This document shows, in pieces, positions 25,570 through 34,000 of a stretch of DNA of 64,000 bases. Position 1 is the stretch's first letter, and each line of letters begins with the position of its first letter. Made by a program: the position numbers and the translations under genes. The DNA comes from Catenuloplanes niger (GTDB lineage Bacteria; Actinomycetota; Actinomycetes; Mycobacteriales; Micromonosporaceae): positions 806,001-870,000 of the forward strand of contig NZ_JAVDYC010000001.1 of the NCBI RefSeq assembly GCF_031458255.1, in the 5' to 3' direction. The notes beneath the pieces were generated by a model. The model had not been told where the DNA came from. It did not search any database and saw nothing but the letters and a program-made list of their open reading frames with translations.

Positions 25570-26214
25570 TCAGTACGCCAGGTTGAGGTGTGCGCGGTGG
25601 TGCTCGCGCCGCTCGATGAGGTCGACGAAGCCGATCGCGTAGTCCGGGCCGGAGATCTCGCCGCCGCCGGGCCGGAGGGCGACGTCGTCACCGACGCGGT
25701 AGGTGTCGCGCCGCTCGCCGGGCGCGAACGAGCCGAACGTCCCGGCCGGGCTGACGAACACCCAGTCGAGCGTCTCCGGCGTGGCCGGGAGGTCCTCGTC
25801 GACCACCGCGGTCATGGTGAGCAGCTCGTTGTGGATCTCGGCGGGCGCGTGGCTGAGGTCGGTCGCGAACCGTGGCGCGCCGGCCGCCGGGCGCAGCGAC
25901 GAGTAGCCGCCGACCACGAAGAGCGGCGCGTTCCCGGCGTCGGCGAGGCGGGCGACGGTGCGGTAGACGTCGCGCAGCACGCCGGCCAGCGCGCCGCGCG
26001 GCGCGAGCGCGCCCACCACGACGTCGGCGCCGGAGACGGCCTTCGCCAGCGCGGCCTCGTCCGCGGCGTCGCCCTGGACGTAGGTCACGCCGGCCACCGG
26101 CTCGGCCGGGAGCGAGCGGCTGAACGCGGTGACCTGGTGACCGCGCGCGGCGGCCTCCGCGACGATGGCCGATCCGGCGTATCCGGTGCCGCCGATGACG
26201 CTGATCCGGGACAT
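25570..26214 (-). CDS. NAD(P)-binding reductase, NmrA/SDR-a type
   Basis: The 214-residue protein has the Rossmann motif GGTGYAGSAIV at residues 8-18, then GADVVVGALAP, LFVVGGYSS, LDWVFVSPAGTF and RVGDDVAL. It is an atypical short-chain dehydrogenase like those often called NAD(P)H-binding or YwnB-like oxidoreductases. It is divergent from the HxlR regulator gene, and two small palindromes lie between them. This gene pair is common in actinobacteria; HxlR regulators often respond to aldehydes or oxidative stress. ATG 26214 is chosen because the longer frame crosses the divergent promoter region. Confidence 0.9.
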   Translation of the reverse strand: MSRISVIGGTGYAGSAIVAEAAARGHQVTAFSRSLPAEPVAGVTYVQGDAADEAALAKAVSGADVVVGALAPRGALAGVLRDVYRTVARLADAGNAPLFVVGGYSSLRPAAGAPRFATDLSHAPAEIHNELLTMTAVVDEDLPATPETLDWVFVSPAGTFGSFAPGERRDTYRVGDDVALRPGGGEISGPDYAIGFVDLIERREHHRAHLNLAY

Positions 26215-26262
26215 GGTGGTGCCTTTCTCCGCAGGGTTCGCGCAGCCCACGACCGGGCCACA

Positions 26263-26319
26263 ACGGTTACCGTAGGAGAGCAGATCTCCATGGGGAAGAA
26301 GGCACTTCGTGGTAACCAC
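26263..26319. promoter_or_regulatory. Two related palindromes between divergent NmrA-like and HxlR genes
   Basis: ACGGTTACCGT (26263-26273) and GTGGTAACCAC (26309-26319) are perfect 11-bp palindromes with the same GGT-N-ACC core, 46 bp apart. They flank GGAGAGCAGATCTCC. The second overlaps the GTG start of the HxlR gene, so binding could block both genes. Confidence 0.55.
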
Positions 26320-26677
26320 GTTCATGGGCGACCCGTACGTCGCGGACTGTCCGACCCGGCGCATCCTCGACCGGATCGGCGACCGGTGGACCGTGCTGAT
26401 CATCGGTGTGCTGGGCGACGGCGACGCCCGCTTCTCCGAGCTGCGCCGGCGCGTCGAGGGCGTGTCGCAGAAGATGCTCACCCAGACACTGCGCGGCCTG
26501 GAGCGCGACGGCCTGGTCCGCCGCACGGTCCACCCGGAGGTGCCGGTCCGCGTCGAGTACGCGCTCACCGACGCCGGCCGGACGCTGCTGGAGCCACTCC
26601 GCGCGTTGCAGCGCTGGTCGATCGAGCACCTCGGCGACGTGACGGCCGCACAGGAGGCCTACGACCACACACGGTGA
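26309..26677 (+). CDS. HxlR-family transcriptional regulator
   Basis: The 122-residue winged-helix protein has the family cysteine in VADCPTRRILDRIGDRWTV, then FSELRRRVEGVSQKMLTQTL (recognition helix), LERDGLVRRTVHPEVPVRVE and YALTDAGRTL (wing). GTG 26309 has a GAAGAAGG site 6-7 nt upstream; ATG 26324 would leave the palindrome outside the gene but has no Shine-Dalgarno. It is divergent from the NmrA-like reductase, which it probably controls. Confidence 0.92.
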   Translation: MVTTFMGDPYVADCPTRRILDRIGDRWTVLIIGVLGDGDARFSELRRRVEGVSQKMLTQTLRGLERDGLVRRTVHPEVPVRVEYALTDAGRTLLEPLRALQRWSIEHLGDVTAAQEAYDHTR

Positions 26678-26709
26678 CAGGCCCGGCGCACGGCCGGGCC
26701 TGTCACCGT
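26671..26709. terminator. Bidirectional hairpin containing the HxlR stop codon
   Basis: A perfect 17-bp stem (26671-26687 with 26693-26709, starting ACGGTGACAGGCCCGGC) has a 5-nt loop. The TGA of the HxlR gene (26675-26677) is part of the stem. It lies between convergent genes. Confidence 0.8.
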
Positions 26710-26717
26710 CGTCGCCG

Positions 26718-26775
26718 GCGTCCGCCGGTTCAGCGTCCGCCGGTTCAGCGTTGCAGGGTCAGCGTTGCAGGGTCA
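26718..26775. repeat. Two adjacent tandem duplications at the GH62 stop codon
   Basis: GCGTCCGCCGGTTCA occurs twice (26718-26732, 26733-26747), followed directly by GCGTTGCAGGGTCA twice (26748-26761, 26762-26775). The TGA stop of the minus-strand GH62 gene (26759-26761) is the end of one 14-bp unit. Confidence 0.9.
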
Positions 26776-28294
26776 GCAGCCCCGGGCGGTACGGCAGCAG
26801 GCCGTAGTCGCCGCCGGAGCTGGGGTTGCGGCCCTGGTAGAGCAGTCGCAGGTTGCACGGGTCGATCGTCATGGTCTGGTCCGCGCTGACCCGCAGCAGC
26901 TCACCGTGGCTGATGTCGTTCGTCCAGGTGGCGCCGCTGTTCGCCTTCCCGGCGAACGGGTTGCTCTCGGTGGCGGCCTGCGGTGTCCACGAGCCGCCGA
27001 GGCTGGAGGCGGTGAACGACCGGAAGTAGCGGCCGTTCGCGCCGATCGCCTCGACGATCATCAGGTACTGGTTCTGGCCCTGCACCTTGTACACCTGCAC
27101 GGCCTCGAACAGGTTGTTGGTGGTGTCGCTCATGACGATCGTCGAGGAGGAACCGAAGCTGCCCGGGAAGTTCCCGATCGGCATGCTGGCCCGGTAGATC
27201 TTGCCGTTGTCCCCGGCGAAGAACAGGTACATGTTCGTGCCGTCACCGATCACCGCCTGGTCGATCGGCCCGGTCCCGGAGCCGGTGATGCTGCCGGAGA
27301 ACAGCGTCTGCGGCGCCGACCAGCCGTTCGGGTTCGTCGGGTCGCTGGACGTCCGGTAGGAGAACGCCGGACCGCCCCACTGGTAGGCGAGCACCCAGAT
27401 GTTGCGCGGCGCGAAGTAGAACAGTGACGGCGCCACAGTCCCGGACGACATCGCGTTCTGGCTCGCCGAGGCCATCTCCGAGTAGTTCGTGAACAGGCTG
27501 AAGTTCATCGAGCCCCAGCTGGTGCCGAAGTCGTGCGTGGTGGCGTAGACCAGCTGCCGGCCGTTGTACGGCGCCACCGTGAAGTCCTTCAGCGACACCC
27601 AGCCCGAGCGCGGCTGCGCCAGCGGGCCGGACGAGCTCCAGCGGTACGTCGACGGCAGCCCGCACGCACCGCCGGGCGGTGGCGTGGTGGGCGTGCCGGA
27701 GCCGAGCCGGACCAGCTGCCACTGCTGGTTGACGCCGTTCCAGTCGCCGTACTGCACGATGTTGCCGCCGTCCGCGGTGGACGCGCCCTGCACCTCCAGC
27801 GCCTTGCCGCTGTTGCGGTTGATCAGCTGGATGTGGCCGTCGACGTCCTGCACGCTGAACTGCTGGTTGGCCGCGTTGCTGTCGGTCCACTGCACGACCG
27901 ATCCACCGTCCGCGGTCGACCAGTTGTAGACGTCCAGCACCTTTCCGGACAGCCGTGACTTGAGCCGGTAGTAGCCGCCGCCGGAATCGACGAACTGCCA
28001 CTGCTGCTGGGTGCCGTCGTTGCGGGCCCACTGGGTGATCCGGGCGCCGTCCGTGGTGGCCAGGTTGTAGACGTCCAGGGCCTTGCCGCTGTTGCGGTTG
28101 ACCAGCACGTACCACGCGCCGGTGTCGATCGTCGCGGCCGACGCCGCGGTCGCGGTCACCACCGCGGTCACGCTGCCGACGAGCGTGGCGACCAGCGCGA
28201 CCGTCAGCGCGAGCCGCCGTCTGCTCCGGTGCTTCATGGAGGCGGCGGTGCGGGCGAACACCGCCGGCATCCGTCGCCGGTGAGGGCTTGTCAT
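26759..28294 (-). CDS. Secreted GH62 alpha-L-arabinofuranosidase with N-terminal ricin/CBM13 domain
   Basis: The 511-residue precursor has a basic n-region and hydrophobic stretch to about residue 53 (ASA-AT). A beta-trefoil CBM13 follows (three repeats: [36 protein letters not shown], with QQQW/NQQF/NQQW). After a Thr/Pro linker comes a GH62 five-blade propeller from C211: WVSLKDFT (D237, base), GPIDQAV (D345), NLFEAVQVY (E397, acid). The assignments are by analogy with Streptomyces Abf62 enzymes. GH62 removes arabinofuranose from arabinoxylan. ATG 28294 has AAAGGAA about 10 nt upstream. Confidence 0.93.
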   Translation of the reverse strand: MTSPHRRRMPAVFARTAASMKHRSRRRLALTVALVATLVGSVTAVVTATAASAATIDTGAWYVLVNRNSGKALDVYNLATTDGARITQWARNDGTQQQWQFVDSGGGYYRLKSRLSGKVLDVYNWSTADGGSVVQWTDSNAANQQFSVQDVDGHIQLINRNSGKALEVQGASTADGGNIVQYGDWNGVNQQWQLVRLGSGTPTTPPPGGACGLPSTYRWSSSGPLAQPRSGWVSLKDFTVAPYNGRQLVYATTHDFGTSWGSMNFSLFTNYSEMASASQNAMSSGTVAPSLFYFAPRNIWVLAYQWGGPAFSYRTSSDPTNPNGWSAPQTLFSGSITGSGTGPIDQAVIGDGTNMYLFFAGDNGKIYRASMPIGNFPGSFGSSSTIVMSDTTNNLFEAVQVYKVQGQNQYLMIVEAIGANGRYFRSFTASSLGGSWTPQAATESNPFAGKANSGATWTNDISHGELLRVSADQTMTIDPCNLRLLYQGRNPSSGGDYGLLPYRPGLLTLQR

Positions 28295-28396
28295 GCGAAT
28301 CGGTTCCTTTCGGGTACGGGCCGCGGGTGGAGCATCCGCGGCCGGGAACAGACAGTGACGGTGATGCCGACTCGAGCGTCCAGCTCGCGACGCCCA

Positions 28397-28452
28397 TGAG
28401 AGCGCTAACATCTCTGATCGCCAATATTGCCAGCTCATTTCGACACAATCAA
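28397..28452 (-). promoter_or_regulatory. Promoter and LacI-type operator of the GH62 gene
   Basis: On the minus strand TTGATT (28447-28452), 17 nt and CAATAT (28424-28429) form a promoter. TGAGAGCGCTAACA (28397-28410) lies over or just after the start site. It has the AGCGCT core of LacI-family operators such as CebR (TGGGAGCGCTCCCA), with an imperfect right half. Confidence 0.6.
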
Positions 28453-28684
28453 GGATGGCTATCGCGAGGAATGGCACCGATACGCATCGTCGCAGCCAGC
28501 AGGCTTTCATAGCGACCGGTCGACAATGGCACGACTCGGCGGGGCATGCGCTCGTAACGGTTTTTGCCGACATACTTCTACGTCATGCCGAGAAAGTTCA
28601 CGGCGCATTTCCGGGCCCGGGACACGATCACCGAAAGTAGTTGCATCCACCGGCGGGGTTCATCGTTGAAGTGATGACCGCCTA

Positions 28685-28725
28685 TTGACACACCTTCTTA
28701 ACAGTTTCAAGCTGAGAGCGCTCTC
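28685..28725 (+). promoter_or_regulatory. Promoter and LacI-type operator of the GH64 gene
   Basis: Consensus TTGACA (28685-28690), 17 nt, then CAAGCT (28708-28713), followed at once by the perfect 12-bp palindrome GAGAGCGCTCTC (28714-28725). It shares the GAGCGCTC core of CebR-type operators. The divergent GH62 gene has a related site 300 bp away, so one repressor may control both. Confidence 0.65.
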
Positions 28726-28779
28726 CGCTGCTCGGCGGCGGTGAGCCAAGGTTCGTCGGCCCGCCCCGAGGGAGTCCCC

Positions 28780-30372
28780 GTGCGTACCAGGACAAGGCTC
28801 GTGCATCTGCTCGCCGCGCTCGCCGTGAGCATTCCGGTCACCGCCACCGCCGCCCGCCCCGCCGAGGCGGCCGGCCCGGCCCTGCTCCCCGTCACCGTCA
28901 TCAACGACACCGGCCGCGGTGACGCCGTCCACCTCTACGTCATCGGCACCGACCTGAACACCGGCCGGCTCGGCTACGTCAACGCGGCCGGCACGTTCGC
29001 GCCGTGGCCGGCCGGGTCGATCCCACCCTCCCCCGCGCCGGACGTCGCGATCAACGGGCCGGGCCCCGGCGGTTCGGCCACCATCCGGTTCCCGCGCGGC
29101 TTCTCCGGCCGCGCCTACTTCTCGTTCGGCGAGAAGCTCAGGCTCTTCCTCACCCCGGACGGGTTCGTCCAGCCGGCGCCGTGGAACAGCGGGGACGCCA
29201 ACCACAACATCCTGTTCGACTGGAGCGAGTTCACCTACAACGACGCGGGACTGTGGCTGAACAGCACGCAGGTGGACATGCTCTCGGTGCCGCACGCGGT
29301 CACCGTCACCGGCGCGAACGGTGCCACGAGACGCACCGGCGACCTGGTGGCCAACGGACGCAACGCGGTCTTCGACGCGATCCGGTCCCAGCCCGGATGG
29401 GCCAACACGATCAAGACCCGCTCCGACGGTACGGTGCTGCGCGCGCTCGCCCCGGGCAAGGCCGCGGAGGCGGGACTGCTGGACGCCGGCTACCTGGACT
29501 CGTACATCACGTCCGCGTGGAACGCGTACACCGCGAGGACGCTGACCGTCGTGCCGTTCGCGGACCGGCCGGCGGTCCGGTACTTCGGGCGCACCACCGG
29601 CACCGTCATGCGGTTCACCGACGGCGCCGGTGCGGTGGTGGCCTCGTTCAACAAGCCGTCCTCGGCGTCGGTGTGGGGCTGCGACCGCGACCTGTTCGCC
29701 CCGAACGACCAGGTGGTCGGCCCGATCGCCCGGACGCTGTGCGCCGCGCTGAACCGGGGCACGCTGGGCACGATCGACACCCAGCCGTCGACGGACCCGT
29801 CCCGGTTCTACCGGAACGCCACGCCGAACCACTACGCGCGGATCATCCACCAGCACATGGTCGACGGCAGGGCGTACGCGTTCGCGTTCGACGACGTCGG
29901 CGCGTTCGAGTCACTGGTGCACGACGGCGACCCGCGCGCCGCCTCGATCGTCCTGACCCCGTTCGGCGCCGGCGGTGGCACGCCGCCCCCGGTCGGCGCA
30001 CCGCTGGTCAGCGACTGGAACGGCAAGTGCGTCGACGTGCCGAACGGCTCGTTCGTGGACGGCGCGCCGCTGCGGATGTGGACCTGCAACGGTTCCGCCG
30101 CCCAGCGGTGGACGTTCACCGGCGACACGGTCCGGGCCGGCGACCGGTGCATGGACGTGGCCTCCGGCGCGACCGGCAACGGCGCCCCGATCCAGCTCTA
30201 CGCCTGCAACGGCACCGGCGCGCAGCGGTTCGTCCTCTCCGCCACCGGCGATCTGGTCAACGTGGCCGCGAACCGGTGCGTCGACATCAGCGAGTGGAAC
30301 GCCGCCGACGGTGCCCGCCTCCAGCTGTGGGACTGCGCCGGCACCGCGAACCAGAAGTGGCACCGGGGCTGA
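28780..30372 (+). CDS. Secreted GH64 endo-beta-1,3-glucanase with C-terminal ricin/CBM13 domain
   Basis: The 530-residue precursor has a signal peptide to about residue 30 (AEA-A). The GH64 catalytic domain spans about 35-395. Motifs typical of laminaripentaose-producing glucanases are LPVTVINDTG, VHLYVIGTD, FSFGEKLRLFLTPDGFVQPA, ILFDWSEFTYND, GLWLNSTQVDMLSVPHAV, and NHYARIIHQHMVDGRAYAFA with FDDVG. The C-terminal beta-trefoil (from about 405) has three Q-x-W-type repeats (AAQRWTF, GAQRFVL, ANQKWHRG). It degrades fungal or algal beta-1,3-glucan. GTG 28780 is preferred; GAGGGAG lies 5-6 nt upstream. Confidence 0.9.
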   Translation: MRTRTRLVHLLAALAVSIPVTATAARPAEAAGPALLPVTVINDTGRGDAVHLYVIGTDLNTGRLGYVNAAGTFAPWPAGSIPPSPAPDVAINGPGPGGSATIRFPRGFSGRAYFSFGEKLRLFLTPDGFVQPAPWNSGDANHNILFDWSEFTYNDAGLWLNSTQVDMLSVPHAVTVTGANGATRRTGDLVANGRNAVFDAIRSQPGWANTIKTRSDGTVLRALAPGKAAEAGLLDAGYLDSYITSAWNAYTARTLTVVPFADRPAVRYFGRTTGTVMRFTDGAGAVVASFNKPSSASVWGCDRDLFAPNDQVVGPIARTLCAALNRGTLGTIDTQPSTDPSRFYRNATPNHYARIIHQHMVDGRAYAFAFDDVGAFESLVHDGDPRAASIVLTPFGAGGGTPPPVGAPLVSDWNGKCVDVPNGSFVDGAPLRMWTCNGSAAQRWTFTGDTVRAGDRCMDVASGATGNGAPIQLYACNGTGAQRFVLSATGDLVNVAANRCVDISEWNAADGARLQLWDCAGTANQKWHRG

Positions 30373-30380
30373 CGCCGCGT

Positions 30381-30411
30381 GGAGCAGCACCGGCGCGGCC
30401 GGTGCTGCTCC
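30381..30411. terminator. Bidirectional hairpin terminator
   Basis: GGAGCAGCACCGG (30381-30393) pairs perfectly with CCGGTGCTGCTCC (30399-30411) over a 5-nt loop, between the convergent GH64 and I36-type genes. Confidence 0.8.
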
Positions 30412-30418
30412 GGCGCGC

Positions 30419-30793
30419 TCAGTAGACGAGGATGCTGTTCGCCGCGAACGAGATGCTCGGGTACTGCCCCTGCGGGGACAGCTGGTAGGACGTGCCGGTG
30501 CAGTCGGTGCCGGTGTACAGCTTGGCGGGGCGGGTGCCGGTGTTCGTGCCGGACTTCGCGCGACCGTTGCCCCAGCCGTGCCAGGCGAGGTCGACGCAGG
30601 CCGCGACGTCCGGGTTGAGCGACGACACGGTGAACCGGTTGCCGGCGTAGTCGGCCGCGTCCCACAGGCAGACGGTCCGGGTGAACTCGCAGGACGGTGC
30701 GGCGGCCGCGGAGGTGGCGGCCGACGCCGTGCCGGGCAGCGCGACCACGGCGGTGGCGATCGCGGCGGTGGCGGCGAGCAGGAGGCGCTTCAT
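30419..30793 (-). CDS. Secreted peptidase-inhibitor I36 / crystallin-like small protein
   Basis: The 124-residue precursor has a signal peptide (MKRLLLAATAAIATAVVALP, ASA-A). The mature part has four cysteines and the pattern CLWDAADYAGNRFTVSS, SGTNTGTRPAKLYTGTDCTG, then SFAANSILVY. This matches the beta/gamma-crystallin-like family grouped as peptidase inhibitor I36 (SMI of Streptomyces nigrescens). It may protect secreted enzymes from proteases or bind ions. It lies between the GH64 and GH2 genes. Confidence 0.88.
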   Translation of the reverse strand: MKRLLLAATAAIATAVVALPGTASAATSAAAAPSCEFTRTVCLWDAADYAGNRFTVSSLNPDVAACVDLAWHGWGNGRAKSGTNTGTRPAKLYTGTDCTGTSYQLSPQGQYPSISFAANSILVY

Positions 30794-31011
30794 GATGGTC
30801 CCCGTTCGTGACGGGCGGCCGGCGTCGCGGCCGCGCGGAGAGGGCGCCGGCACCGGTGGCCGCCACGCTCGCGCGGGCCCCGGCCGGTGCACGGTGTCGC
30901 CGGCCGAGCCTAACATCAGCGGAAATCGATGCATATTGACGACGGCGCGCTCGCGGAGAAACATGCAGGGTGATCGATGAGCTTCACCGCCGACCACACA
31001 GGAGCGTCCCG

Positions 31012-34000
31012 ATGCGTCGTACGCCCGGCCGTGCCATCGCGTTCGCAGCAGCGCTCGTCGTCGTGCTGACTCCCGGGGCGGGGGCCGCCGCTCCCCCGGG
31101 AGCCGCCGCCCGCCCGGAGCCCGCGCCGGCGGCCGAGGTGGCCGCGGCCGGCGCCGCCGCACGGGCCGCGACCGCGGCGACCACGCCGGTGGACCCGGCG
31201 GGCGGGCCGAGGACGACCGAGGAGCTGTACCGCTACCTCGAGGATCCCGGGCTGGTCGGTGAGGGGCAGCAGCCGCAGCACTCGGACCTGCGGCCGTACC
31301 CGGACGCACGCGCCGCGGTAGCGGACCTGACCGACCGCCGCGCCCGGAACCCGCACGTGCTCCCGCTCAACGGGCAGTGGCGGTTGAAGATCCACGACCG
31401 GCCGGCGGACGTGCCCGCCGCGTTCCGCACGGACGGCTTCGACGCGTCCGGGTGGCCGGCCGCGACGGTGCCGCACACCTGGCAGTCGGACTTCATCGAC
31501 CACCCGATGTTCCGCAACATCCCGGAGGAGTTCCCGGACGATCCGCCACGCGTGCCCCGCGACGTCAACCCCACCGGCGCGTACGTGCGCACCGTCGACC
31601 TGCCCGCGGACTGGGACGGCGACCGGGTGTTCCTCCGGTTCGAGGGCGTCACCAGCGCGTACCTGATCTGGGTCAACGGCGGCTACGTCGGGTACGACCA
31701 GGGCGGCTACACGCCGGCCGAGTTCGACGTCACCGACCGGCTGCGCCCGGGCCGCAACCAGATCGCGGTGCAGGTGCACCGCTGGAGCTCCGGCTCCTAC
31801 CTGGAGGACGTCGACCAGTGGCGCTTCAGCGGCATCTTCCGGGACGTGTGGCTGTACCGGACCGCGCAGACCCGCCTGCAGGACGCGTACCTCACCACGG
31901 ACCTGGACGCGGACTACCGCGACGCCACGCTGCACGCCCGCGTCGACGTGGCCGGCCCGGCGGCCGGGCACACCGTCCGAGCCACGCTGCGGGACCCGCG
32001 GAACCGGACGGTGGCCACCGCCGACGTGCCGGCCGGCACCGCGCTGACCATGCCGGTGACCGATCCGGCGAAGTGGAGCGCGGAGGAACCGAACCTGTAC
32101 GCGCTGGTGCTCGAACTGCTCGCCCCGGACGGCACCGCGCTGCACACCACGGCGCAGCCGGTCGGCTTCCGCGAGATCGAGGTGCGCGACCGGCAGATCC
32201 TGGTCAACGGGAAACGCATCCTGATCAAGGGGACGAACCGGGCCGAGACGGATCCGGACACCGGCCGCTACAACACGCCGCAGCGCCAGCGCGACGACGT
32301 GTTCCTGATGAAACGGCTGCACCTCAACGCGGTCCGCACCTCGCACTACCCGTCCGACCCGTACCTGTACCGGCTGGCCGACCGGCACGGACTGTGGGTG
32401 GACGACGAGGTCGACATCGAGACCCACTCGCACGAGACCTGCCCGTCCAACTGCCTGGCCGACCGGCCGGAGTGGCAGGCCGCGTTCGCCGACCGGTTCC
32501 AGGCGATGGTGGCCCGGGACAAGAACCATCCGAGCGTCATCTTCTGGGACACCGGCAACGAGGCCGGGCTCGGCGCCGCGCACCACGCGATGGCCGCGTG
32601 GGCGGACGCGAACGAGCCGACCAGGCTGCTCTACCACCAGTCGAACAACCCGGACGGGGACGCGCCGTTCGCCGACGTGGACGGCCCGCGCTACCCCACG
32701 CCGGCCCGGCTGGAGAACCGGGTCAACTCCTCCACCAAGCCGGTCGTGATGGGCGAGTACGCGCACGCGATGGGCAACGGCCTCGGCAACTTCGACCAGT
32801 TCTGGGCGCTGGCCAGGCGTTACCCGCAGATGCAGGGCGGCTTCATCTGGGACTGGGCCGACCAGAACCTGCGACAGCCGCTGATCCTCACGCCGGACTC
32901 GTCACCGAACCGGATCCAGGCGTTCGGCGTCGGCAAACCGGAACCGGCGCCCGGCCGGCGCGGCCAGGCGGTGTCGCTGTCCGGCCTGGACGACTTCGTG
33001 GACGTGTTCCGGGACCGGCGGCTGGATCTGACCGGCCCGCTCACGCTGGACGCGTGGGTGAAACCGGGCGAGTGGACCGGCAGCTTCCCGATCCTGACCA
33101 AGGGGCAGGGCTACGCCCTGCAGATGCGCGACGCCGGCACGCTCGAGTTCGGCGTCGACGCGGGCGGCTGGGCGGCCGTGAGCGCGGCCGTGCCGGACGA
33201 CTGGTACGGCGCCTGGCACCGGGTCACCGGCGTCTACGACGGCGCGGCGCTGCGGCTCTACATCGACGGCGTCGAGGCGGGCAGCGTGCCGCGCACCGGC
33301 CCGGTCGACCCCGGCCTGTTCGAGGTGAACGTCGGCCGTAACGCCGACACCCAGCAGGACAACGACCTGTGGAGCATCCGGCTCGGCCGCGGCCTGGTCG
33401 ACGACGCCCGGATCTACGGCCGCGCGCTGACCCCGGCGGAGCTGGCCGGTGACCCGGCCGGGCAGGCCGTGCTCGCGCTGAACTTCGACACGTACCAGCG
33501 CCGGGGTGACTTCCTCAGCCTCGGCATCAGCCTGTCCGGCACGGACGGCCTGGTCGGCTCCGACCGCTACCTGCAGCCGGAGACCGCGGAGCTGGCGTGG
33601 GCGCAGGCCCCGATCCGTTTCACCGCCGCGGATCCGGTCCGCGGCCGGGTGACCGTCCACAACGAACAGCAGGCCGGCGCGTACGAGCTGCGGCTCGACT
33701 GGAGCCTGACCGAGCAGGCCCGGACGCTGCGGTCCGGCAGCCGCACGCTGCGCCTGGCGCCCGGCGAGACCGTCGCGCTGGACCTGGGCGCGGCACCGGC
33801 GAACCCGGACGACCGGGAGCGGATGCTGAACCTGACCGCGGTCACCACCCGCGACGTCGCCTGGGCCGGGCGGGGCTGGACGATCGGCTACGACCAGTTC
33901 TCCGCCGGCGGCCGGGCGGTGCCGGGCATCCTGCCCGCGCCGGTCCGCGGCGCACCGGCCGTGACCACCCGCGGCGACGCGATCACGGTGTCCGGGACCG

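Noticed and set aside
28615-28650. ACCGAAAGTAGTTGCAT as a third xylan-type operator near GH62
   Set aside because: Only the left half (CGAAAG) matches; the TTTCG half is missing.
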